64,000 bases of DNA. Source: Schistosoma haematobium (taxonomy: Eukaryota; Platyhelminthes; Trematoda; Strigeidida; Schistosomatidae). Each line of letters opens with the position of its first letter. Positions within the stretch are counted from its first letter, which is position 1. The stretch lies in assembly GCF_000699445.3 (NCBI RefSeq), contig NC_067198.1, positions 20,788,536 through 20,852,535 on the forward strand, read 5' to 3'. Under the pieces are notes generated by a model, which had not been told where the DNA came from, searched no databases, and saw nothing but the letters and a program-made list of their open reading frames with translations. The position numbers were made by a program, and so were the translations under genes. Below, one piece after another: positions 46,466-57,400 of the stretch.

Positions 46466-46870
46466 TGTTATGTTTCGTTATTGCTTGAATGCGATTACTG
46501 ATGCGTCTTACTCGAACGAACGAAGGATCAATGATTCAGCGACTCGATAGCTATTCTGGTTCGTTGTCCCCAACTCTGCTAACTCGATCAAGAAGTCTGG
46601 GTAAGGTGTAGAAAGTGTATTCTACAGACAAACAGCAGATAACAAGTCAAATCAAACACACAAATCAAGCGTATTTATACAATTATTTACAATCGATATT
46701 GTCATAGAAAATTTTTAAACATTAATCAACGAGTTCATTAATTGACCTATTTGCGCATTTAATCGATAGTTCATCAATTGACCCCAATAAAAATATCTAG
46801 CATTTAATCAATGAGATGATCGATAAGATAAAATTTAAAATATGAGTCTGGGGATCTATCGTCCCCAACA
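46466..46870 (-). repeat. 5' LTR, 405 bp
   Basis: Same sequence as 41932-42336 by eye. It is followed by CATAC, the right target duplication. As the 5' LTR it would carry the element promoter; the matching TATTTATACAATTATTT region is present, but no start site can be assigned. Confidence 0.97.
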
Positions 46871-46875
46871 CATAC

Positions 46876-49330
46876 TGAAAGTACCCTGAATTTTACAAAA
46901 CACGATTGATACCACCATGTATAATCAGAAATGTTTCACACCACATTACAACTACTGAACGAACTGAATATCCGACTCACCCTCCAACCACCATAAAGTT
47001 AAGACTGGCCAAAAACAAATCCCAGTACATTGTAGACTTGGAGATCGTTCGAGCAACTTTTGAGGGTCTCTTTTTCCCATGGTCCCTGAAAAGGACAGCA
47101 GCAATCGGCATCCAACTGGTGATTATCGGGGACCTAATACAAATCCTACTCCCGATCGTTACCTTATGCAACACATCAACGACCTGACAGCTACATTGAA
47201 AGGTACAACTGTTTTCTCGAAAATAGATCTGGTTGAGACATAACCGAATTTCTAAAATGGCTATCAACATACTGTTCAGACTCGACGGATTTTTGAGCAT
47301 GCCATCCGGTTTACGAAGTGCTCTACAAACGTTTTCAACGACGTACACGTTTATATTGATGAATAATTAATAGTAAGTTCGGTTAAGGGATTTTGTCTCT
47401 AGCTTCTGAATCTAGTTTTTGAACGGCTGCCACAACAATGCATTACTGTAAACACTCGGAAATGTCCAATTGTAAACGACTATCTGGACTCTTGCATACT
47501 TCTGACACTCAAGGTATTTGCCTCCCAGAAAATAGAATGGCAGTCATTCTGGTCTTCCCAGGATCGACCACAACCATTCAATTATGTATGCTCAGCGGCC
47601 TGGCTAGTTTCTACCGATAGTTCATACTGAGTCACACTTTGCCCATTTGACCATTAGAACATCATTAAAACTGTGAAAATCATCAATTCGGACGACAACA
47701 CGGGAAACCACTTCCCGTGACTAAGGAAACTGTCACACCAGGACGTCGGAGCACCCACTAGTATCGCAGTAGACGCATCGCACACGGCAACCAAAAGAAT
47801 CTTACAACGGTGGGTAAGCTACAGTTGGCAACCTTTGGCAGTCAGCTCGAGACGGCTGAAAAACACTAGTGAAGTCGAGCACTTTCGACGGTGAACTCCC
47901 AGCCACGTGTTGTGCTGTGTTACACTTAAAACACTCCGTGAAAGGCAAGAATTCGCTCTTTTTACTGACTATAGGCCCCTCATCTTTTCAATAATTTCAT
48001 CCATAGATAAGCACTCCGCTTGAAAGTCTCGACAACTGGACTACGTCTAGCAGTTTAAACCGAGCATACAAAATATTTGTGGGGCGAACGGTGTAGCTAC
48101 AGACGCCTTGTTTCGTATAACACTCTTAAACGTCTTCCAAGGGATTAACCTTCTTAAGCTCGTAAAGATTCATAAAAGAAGATACAAATATTATCTTCCA
48201 CAACTCTGAAACTAGGAGTCAAACAGATGAGGACAAGTATGGAAACTTCGCTGTATAACAAATCTACATGTAGGGATTGTCCTGTAGGGTCAGTGAAATG
48301 TCACTGAGCCCTAGCCAACTCATCCGGTAGTGGGGTCATTGAATATCGAACAGATCACCAATCCCTATCAAGGTCAAGGACAAGGAACGCGCATCAGTTT
48401 ATCGTATGCCATGGACTGGCACATGCGGTGGTGGTCACTCTATCTTCTGTGTACTAATTCTTACCAATATATTTCCACAGTAACGTCATTTGTGTTATGC
48501 GGTCTTCAAAGCAACCATATTGTTTTGATACGTCTAAGGGGTAATCCAAGTTAGATGTTGACCGCAAAGTGTGACTTCGAAATTAGCTAGTTCGTCACAC
48601 CATTCACGTCTAACTCGAGTAGGCCTCCAGTCATTCAACATAGATCATCTACGTTGGTGATCTACAGTCCAATCGTGCCGAAACATTATTGATACAACGT
48701 CTTCAACACGTCGCACAAGCTTTCTCATCCATATGTTTGAGCAGCAAACAAGCTCATAGCAAGACGATTTTATTGGCCTGATATGAATAAACACGTGAGA
48801 AGTGGGCACGCTCTTGCACAAACTTCCAGAAATCTAGATTGATTAGACACAACAAATGTCCCTCAGGCTCTTTTACATTCCCGACGGTCGTTTCAACCAT
48901 TTTCATGTTGAATTGGTAGAACACGTACCAGATTCAACTAGACACTTTTACCCCCAAACGTGTGTAGACCATTTCACGAGGTGGCCAGAAGCAACGCCCA
49001 TCAGGAACATTACTACTGAAACAGTTGTTCGCGCCTTCGTCGAACGATGGGTAACAAACCTCAGCTCCCATTCAAATGTCATTACAGGCCATGGACACCA
49101 GTTTGTATCTGGACCTTTCGGTTGTCTTACTATACACGATTCCAAACATCGGTCTACTACCCACAAGCTAATAGGCTAACCATACGATTTCACCAACAGT
49201 TGAATGCTCCACTCTCAGGTGCAAACATATCACGATTAACTCACGCTCTTCCACTCGTGTTACGCGGTATTTGTGGTGCAGTGGAAGCTTGATGGTTTAG
49301 TAAGAAGACGAAGATTGTCAGAACTATGTG
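46876..49330 (+). pseudogene. Old Boudicca-like gypsy pol remnant
   Basis: Read across frames: an RT start near 47000-47200 (LDLGIVR-like, then PDRYLMQHINDLTATLKG-like), followed by an FSKIDLV word at about 47216-47236; VFPGSTTTIQL and a SGLASFYR word near 47555-47618 (the RT-RNase H connection); RNase H words near 47970-48110; an integrase zinc-site stretch near 48715-48850 (SHPYV, then KLIARRFYWPDMNKHVR); and the integrase core at 48870-49290 (CVDHFTRWPEATPI, ITGHGHQF, YYPQANRL, LPLVLRGI). Stops occur every few dozen codons. Positions 48300-48600 do not fit and may be an insertion. The CATAC-flanked LTR element inserted at its upstream edge. Confidence 0.8.
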
Positions 49331-52295
49331 ATGTGTTAGCTCAATACATTTCGGACAACCTAACATCACAGACCTGACCTCTTATTTTTATTTATGTTTT
49401 TACATATGTCCCAAAAATATATTTATGTGATCAGATTATTCGAAATACATCAGGCTGATATATCACATAATTCTGACAATCTTCTTCTTATTATTATTAC
49501 ACCATCTAAGATGAAAACATTTGAGCATAGTCATATTGAACGGACAGTAGAAGGTTTGAGGATACAATTAATATTACTATGAATGTTTGTAAAAACGTAA
49601 GTGAACTACACAACTTAATGTCTATGAAACGAAATGAACTAATTGTTTAACACCAATCGCTTAGAATATTTTGTTCAGTATTTGAATGAACATGCAGCAG
49701 TTGATTGATTTTATAATAATTTACAATCATTATTCGCAAACAGGAGATGGACATTGTTGAATTTACACATTCTATCCACATAACTTTGATGGTGCTTCTT
49801 TACTTTCTCGTTAATTCACTAACATCCATATTAAAATTCATTTAACTGAAATTCAACATTTTCATGATTGTAATAAGTTTGTTTCCAGTCACAAATTATG
49901 TATGTTTCCTATCACTGATTGATTATCTCACAACCAATCATGCCATTTCATTCGTTTAGAACTTTTAATTGACGTTATTGTGTTATTCAGTTAGAACACT
50001 TATAAATATCATTTCAATTATGATATGTCAAAATTAATTAAAGAATTTTAGACTTTGGAATTAAAGAAACAATATTAAGTCGGTTAAAGGGATACTGCAT
50101 ATTTTTTATAACGTGACAACTGATCATTAGCTTGTTTATTTTTCCAGTATTATCTTGATCATTTTTTATAAAAAGTGACAGAATATTGTTGATTAATCGG
50201 TTTCTCTTGAAATGTTATTAGTGTTATGACAAGATTCTTACTTACTTCGATCATAACACAGTATCAAAGTCTTTGAAGAAAAATAAATCGATAACCTTCA
50301 GAATGCATTTCTATGACTATAGGACATTAGAAATTTATAAATGAAATTTAGAAACAAATTCATATTTACAAGGAAATAAATAGAACAAGACACTAGACTA
50401 TTTGTTATATTTGACAGTAATCGTTGCAATGAGCAATTCTCAGATATGTTCACAGTGTATACTTATTGTTATTTGGGTAGAAAAATATATTCGGATTTTA
50501 ATTTTAATATTCCCTCTAATAGACTTAATAATATAGTTACACATTTAAAAAGTTGGTATCTGTATCAGTAATACAATCATATTCATACTTTTATAGGCAA
50601 TTTGTTTGAAAATTTAATTATTTCCATAGTTGAGACCATGAGTCAATTGAAGCTAGACTACCATGAAAAACCTGGAAGCACTGGACAACCGTTTCGTCCT
50701 ATTGTGAGAATTCTCAACTATTGAAATTACTATATGATATCCTTAAAACCCCTTGTGATACTAATTTCATTATTATTTCTTTGAAAAAGCTTGAACCAGA
50801 TTGTCAGGCGGAACGTTGGATTTACTTCAGATTGTTTCGCTGAGATTCTACAAATACATCCTTCTTCTCTAATTTCATTATTGTTATAAAATCTTAAACT
50901 TCTATTAGAATTTTACTTATATAAATGATTTAAGTAATTAACAATAATTAGAAGAAATTAATCCATAGGAGGGCGAATCATTCTAATACTATTTCAGAGA
51001 TAAATTTTTGTGTTTTAATGTGTTTTGAGCAATAATCTTTTCAAAATTTTTAAAGTAATAGGCATTTTGCTTAAACAAAGAAAAAGACAGAACTTCAGAA
51101 CTCTCTAGTTTTCATCGATTCTCCGATCAAAGCTTATTTATAGTTTAACAGCTCAAATTTCAATCTTTTTTGTTATTGTAGAAATATAGTTACTGGACTG
51201 GTGAACTTCCAAAATCGTTTATTTCACTTTATTTAAACTTATTCAAAGTCTTTACATCATTGTATTCAGTACAAATATGCATGTAAATGAATCGAAGTAA
51301 GGACTGTAACTGATTAGTCTCTTTTGTCATATACGCATCTTATTTTAAACAGGTTTGTTAACTTTCATCATGGTTTAATAAATTTTGAATGGTTAAGTTA
51401 TGATTTTAAATAATAGTGATTACTACAATTATTAATTCGGGTTGATTTATCTTGTAATCTAATTATTTTCATATTTTAACTATCTTTGACTATGGTGATT
51501 ATTGTAGCAGAGATAGAAGTCCTAACATCAGTCATTCTTTCGATTTATGATACATAGAATATCTACTAAATGACAAGAAAAAGATCATAGTTAATCTAAT
51601 TATTGATCAATTAAATTTGATAGAGTGATTCGTATAATTGTAAAGGGTCAATTATGTAATTGTTATGGTTAGTATAATTTCATGAAGCATGCACTAATTA
51701 GAAGAAAATAAAAGTAAATTTTAAAACTAATTTTATTGATTGAATGAAATGGTTAAGTTATTATTTTATGCTTATGATTACTGTATTCCACTTTACGGAG
51801 ACCTTATTGAGATTCTTATGTAAACTATTGACTTGTATGAAACTGATCAGTCAAAATGTTGATACATATTATGGTCTATGAAATTTTTGGGAATTATTAT
51901 GATACCAAGCAAGTTCAGTGAAATGAACAAAACTTATTACTAATTATGTGAATGTGACCTGAAATTTGTCATATGGAACCCTTCTAGAAATAGATAATTA
52001 TATATGTTTAGTTGCAGTTCAGACAGCTTAATGGTTGTCTCAGGAAGTAATACTTTGTGAGAAAGAATCACATCTCATGAAATTATCCGTTTCCTCAAGA
52101 CTCTTTGTCGAAGGATAGCAATTAGCGGGAAAGCTAGGTTCAGAGTATCTTGTTGTTTACCCTAAATTTTAATAGTTTCTTAGCTGACAGCGATTTCCAT
52201 TGAAAATTCTTAAAAAATACAATACTATCATGCCTTCTCCTAGATATACTAATGTTGTAGGGATATCTTTCTGCTGTTATCTATGTTATTCTGTC
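49331..52295. other. AT-rich intergenic stretch with one SINE scrap
   Basis: No gene recognised in almost 3 kb. The only repeat seen is the SINE fragment at 50616-50720. Composition is very AT-rich. Confidence 0.5.
50616..50720 (-). repeat. SINE fragment, antisense
   Basis: GAGTCAATTGAAGCTAGACT, then CCTGGAAGCACTGGACAACC and TTTCGTCCTATTGTG, match the non-tRNA end of the SINEs at 59938-60130 and 60358-60540. It breaks off inside the ribozyme-like segment, so the tRNA-like head is absent. Confidence 0.75.
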
Positions 52296-52304
52296 TTATT
52301 CCTG

Positions 52305-52641
52305 TCCGTTGGCTGGACAATATTAGCAACAACCTACTGTGGGAGAGAACAAACCAAATTCCAGCGGAGGAAGAAATCAGGAAGAAGCGCCGGAAGTGGA
52401 TAGGACACACATTGAGGAAAGCACCCGACTGCGTCACAAGACAAGCCCTCACATGGAATCCTCAAGACCAAAGGAAAAGTGGAAGACCAAAGAACACATT
52501 ACGCCGAGAAATGGAAATAGACATGAGAAAAATGAACAAGAATTGGATGGAACTAGAAAAGAAGGCCCAGGACAGAGTGGGTTGGAGAATGCTGGTCGGC
52601 GGCCTATGCTGCATTAGGAGTAACGGGCGTAAGTAAGTAAG
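52305..52641 (+). mobile_element. 5'-truncated SR2-like RTE insertion with 9-bp target duplication
   Basis: The last 110 codons of the RTE protein ([17 protein letters not shown], then [23 protein letters not shown] and [12 protein letters not shown]), a stop, and a GTAAGTAAGTAAG tail. TTATTCCTG lies on both sides (52296-52304 and 52642-52650). It overlaps the C-terminal part of the copy at 16727-19725 and supplies the 3' end that copy has lost. The frame is open from 52283 to 52636, so this is a young insertion, but it is only a fragment. Confidence 0.95.
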
Positions 52642-52650
52642 TTATTCCTG

Positions 52651-54449
52651 AAAACACCGGATGTTATCAATAAATCCATGAACAAATAATTGTACTATCA
52701 ATATACTAGACTATTACGGAAAATGATTTTTAACCTCAAACATAGTAGGTTTAAGTCATTTACTCGAACTTATGTACGTACGTACAAAGTTCTACGTTAT
52801 TACTGACCGACTGAAATACGTAGGAAAAATAGTCGCATCATTTTGTAAATTGATTAACATTACAAATGTGTATCTTTTAAAACTTCTTTGTTTAGATCTA
52901 ATACTATTAGGTTTACCATCATTTTGTGCAAACTGGTGGATACATACTGATTTAAATTCCTAAAAAAGAATGGAACAATTATTCAATGCTTCTTAATTTT
53001 CTGCCAGTTACGAAAATAATCATTGTATATTTTGTTGTTGTTAAAATTCATTTTTTTTATGTTTTTGTTCCATTATTTGATTATCATCATTATGAGTTAA
53101 TAGTGAATATGGAAAAGTGAAAGAAAGTAGAAAAGGAAAAAGCAAAAGAGAAGAACGCATAAATAAAATAACAAGAATGAACAACAATTCAATAACAATG
53201 AGAGTAAAAATAAAGAAACTTCAGATTAAAATGAATAACAAGCAGGAAAAGAAACCCCCCAACGCAAATATTAAACTCTTTTTAAGCATTCTCTGTTTAT
53301 TTTATGAACATTGAATGGAAGTAAGCTAAAAATAACGATTATTTAAAAAAAAATTTCATATAAGTTTAATGATGACAATGATAAATGGATTTCAGATTTC
53401 AGATCATATTCAACTGATCTAATTCCGAATGAAGATAGTACTTTAATGTAACTTGATTGATCATATCGGTATTACATTATATCTTAATCTGAAATAGATA
53501 ATCTTCATCATTGTTTTGTTTTATTTATCCATTGGACAGAAATTTATACAAGAAAATTGTTTTAAAATTAATACATTTTAAATAAAAGAAGTTTAACATT
53601 AAGGAGATCGAAGAATACAAGAGGATGATTATTGAAAGGATTACTGTTCACAATGTCGATATTCATCTTAGACAAATGAATAAATAAATGATTAAACTTT
53701 ATCAGTTTCTTTTTCCATTAAACAAATGAGTTAATAAAATACCTAAGCAAAATAAATTACACATTTAATATACATAATTGTGGTTATACTCATAAAGATT
53801 ACTAATAAACAAACATATTAATACAGTACAGTATTGTGAAAGAACAAACTTAGTGGAAAGTAAGAAAGAAAAGTTAGTAAACAATGATAAATAAAGAAAA
53901 ATGTGAGCATAAAATAAATGAAAAAAACTTTTTTTTCAGTATTCTTTATTCTTTCAAGTAATTTATCAACAAGCAGAACAAACAGTGATAATAGTAAAAA
54001 GTACTTTTGCATTAAAGTTAACCGCTACACACGAATTCATCTTTTATTTATTATTTTTTTAAAAAGTATACATAAACAAAGGCGTTTATGAATCGTGAAG
54101 CAGAAAACAAAACAATCTGGGCTAGTTTATTAACATGATTTTACTTGTCCGAATGAATTGATCAGTTTCAAAGATAATCATTATGAGATACCTTCGTACT
54201 GAAAGTAAAATGTCAATTGTGTACGTGTATATATGTAATCAATGATAAGAAAAAAATGTCAGTGGTTCCATAAAAAATAACAATAAAGCGGATTGGATTA
54301 AATGAAATGAAACCCAAAAAGATAAAATAAAATAGATAAGATGAAAAATGTTCTCTTTTAGAATAATAATAATAATACATGTATGATACATTTTCACATT
54401 GTGACGGATATAAATCTTTCACTTATCTTATAGGTAGTTAGATAGCTAT
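52651..54449. other. AT-rich region downstream of dystroglycan
   Basis: Low-complexity purine-rich sequence near 53110-53250 and long A/T runs. The dystroglycan 3' UTR should start at 54449 and run down in coordinates; AATAAA on the minus strand occurs near 54045-54050. The short frames here (53117-53314, 53818-54012, 54213-54422) look like chance. Confidence 0.5.
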
Positions 54450-57400
54450 CTATTGTTTGTGATCAGTTGATGAATTAGGGAATGTCATAATTTTACGAAA
54501 TGGTGCATAGGGAATTTGTGAGGCAGGAGAAGGCATTCCTGGTTTTGTTTCAATTGCTGGAGGTAAATTTCTATATGGATTAGGTCGTAAAGTAAAACTT
54601 ATTTTTGTCTGATTTTGTCTATTATCCATCATTCCAGTAATTATTGTTTCATTAGTATTTTGTAATGGAATTTGTGATTGAGATAAATGTGTCATAGGTA
54701 GTCTATCCGTGGAGTCAGTAAATCCTGGATTATAGTCCGGCGGTGTAAACGGTGGTCGTTCATTAATTAATATCATTGGTTTTGTAGGGGATAAACATGT
54801 ATTATCAGATCCATTTGAAGTGTTTCCACTGTTCATATTGTCTACAGTTGAAAAAGATAGCAGATTGTAACTGTAATAACCTTTTTTATATTTATATACT
54901 AAATTATCTATTTATAAGGACTTATTTTATTTCTTATGAATATGATTATAATTATGATTAAAATACAATAAGGTCAGTAGTATGTGTGAAATTGCTTCCT
55001 TCAACCAAGTACAAATTAGTAGAAATACGACTTAAATTAGTTCTTTATCATGGTTCAACACTATTAAATCTAGTTCTACGTATGAAAGTAAAATCATTCA
55101 GTGAAATGATAACGAGTAAATTAACATGATGTTAATATTACTAATGATAAGCCGAAATATGAAGAAGGAACAGTTAATCAGTCGATTATTAAGACTCATT
55201 ACATATTAACGAAGATGCAATAGGATCTGTGTTCAAGAATCCGTTAATCGTTTCCAATGACCATATAAGAGCAAGAATGAACATAAATGAAGAGTCTAAG
55301 TATATGTGTGGGGTTAATTTGATGGGGAGAGCAATTTGAGAGGTTGTAGTGATATTTATTGATGCAAAATGTAAGGTCTTTTTGTTTGAATTCCTATAAT
55401 TTGTGTTGTGTGTAGGAGACGACATCTGAAAGCATAGGGGAAATTAGATTGATGCTGATATAAGGTTACAAATGCTACATTTACCTTGACTTGATGGACG
55501 GTGTCAACTAAAGGTGTACTATTAATTGTCTTTATTCTTTGCTTAAATATGAATATTGATGTTCTAAGATAGTGATCATTAAACTCAAATATACTCTTAC
55601 GTTATTTACATTTACATTATGTGATCAGTCTTAGTAATCGACTGACTTACTTTTTCATCTCTGGACTCCGATATATTATTATTATTAAGTCAATTTACTC
55701 GTCATCAATTCTTTGGTATTGATTTTTATATTCAATATTAATTTAGTTATATTTTTAATGTTCGAATGGAAATATATTTAAATTAGTGGTGTAGAATGGT
55801 CCACCAGGGTGCTTGGTACCTGTGTGGTTGCGCTACAGGATTGAGCTGTACTATTCAGATTGTAGCATTAAAGCCTGTGCGGTGTCTGGTTCCTCTGCTA
55901 AACGGGGTTGAGCTGTACTGTTTGGGTTTTTACGTGAAAGTCCGGATGGTGTCTGGTTCTCCTGAAAACCAATGTAAAATTACCCTGGCCCACAAGGGTA
56001 TATTATATAACTGTAACTAACTGTGAAGTGGTGTAGAAATCACATGGTATTACAAAAGCCTTATTTTATTTTTACAGATTTCCTCAATGATTTATTAGTT
56101 GAATATTTACACATTTTCGGTGGGTAACCACCTCACACCTGACACGAATTAGCTCCATGGGTTCAGACTTCTCACTAGAACTCCGGAAATTTCTACTTAA
56201 AGCTAGTCGCTAGTAAGCACTTGATGAGTGTCAGTAAGGGGTTGTGGAGACTTTTGAACTCCATTGAAATCACGAATCGATTTGAGTTCAAGTGAGTTGT
56301 GGCCAATGGAGCTAGTTATCATATTTAATCGATTATTAAACTTGATCAAACAACTTTTGATTATATTTGATGGAATAATCATGCATTCTATTAGTTTACA
56401 GTTTTAACAGACAATAACTTTAGACAAGAATGTCTAATGATTGTACATTTAATTATGCTGTGAAAACTATATTTTCTGATTTGAACATAAGAAAAGTTCG
56501 TGTTATTGAAATTCTGTTATAATTCTTATCATAAAATCCCCTCTTCATTTTTTAGAGAATAATCCAGCGAGCGGGATCTTGAATGTGCACTGCTAAGGAG
56601 TCCCATTCTAGGTCAAAACGACCGTCCAATACTTTCAGTTTCTCCATGGTGATCTAGCTTTAACTGACTCATGAATTTAACAATTAAATTATTACAATCT
56701 CCACAAAATCGCTTTCTGATAGTAATTATCATGTGCTCACTAGTGACTGACTTCAATAGGTATTTTCTGGAGTTCTAGTGAGAAGCCGTGAACAGTGGAG
56801 TTCAACCGGGTCTATTGTGTGATATTAACTCACTTATGACAATGGTAGACAGTGGCACAATTTCGTAGATTGGTTGAAGTTAGACATTGACACTGTCGGA
56901 TACCGGCTCAATGGTCTAGATGTTGAGCGTCCACGCGCGATACCGAAGATCCCGGGTTCGCATCCTACTAGTGGGATTGTGGACGAGCACTGCTAAGGGG
57001 TCTCGTAATAGGTCGAAACGGCCATTCAGCGCTCCTAGGTTTTCCGTGGTGGTCTAGTTTTAATTGACTCATAAATTTAACCATTAAATTACTACAATTT
57101 CTACAAAACCCTTTTCTGATATTTTATATCTTCTGGAATCTATCATATATCTCGAAACAACAGCAGTTTGGTATATATACAACGGTTAGTAACCTAATAA
57201 GTGTCGAAAAATTCTTAAAAAAACCACCTATGATATTGAATAATTTGTTTCAATATATTTCTTACAATTTACAACTAATATTTTTTCCAACCAAAATTAA
57301 TTCCATTGTTCAAATATATTTTACCATTATTCACTTACTGATGATCTAATATGCTCATATGATTAATAGAAGAAATGATTAGTTTTTACTGAAAGCTTAT

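Larger units (their letters stand above)
41932..46870 (-). mobile_element. Structurally complete CsRn1-type gypsy LTR retrotransposon, 4939 bp
   Basis: Two 405-bp LTRs (41932-42336 and 46466-46870) flank gag, protease, RT, RNase H and integrase on the minus strand. CATAC stands on both sides (41927-41931 and 46871-46875), a 5-bp target duplication. A primer-binding site starting TGGCGACGG lies 3 bases from the 5' LTR (46451-46462), and a polypurine tract (AAAAAGGGGAGGAG on the minus strand, 42337-42350) abuts the 3' LTR. The LTRs look identical by eye, so the insertion should be recent. Yet the coding region has a stop after protease, frameshifts, two TGG-to-TGA type stops and a deletion in the integrase active site. 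The protease word DTAS places it with CsRn1/Boudicca-type gypsy elements. Confidence 0.96.

Noticed and set aside
28470..46870. A link between the 405-bp inverted-repeat arms and the 405-bp LTRs
   Set aside because: Equal length is a coincidence: the sequences, ends (CCTGTG against TGTTATG) and orientation are unrelated.
54450..54841. Epsilon-sarcoglycan as the identity of the last exon
   Set aside because: A loose DST...MPL...QIP resemblance exists, but the extracellular exons do not fit sarcoglycan, and the tail words before PPDY fit dystroglycan far better.
55189..55425. An extra dystroglycan exon or small gene on the minus strand
   Set aside because: No matching splice borders, ends in its own stop codon, and the flanking exons already join in frame without it.
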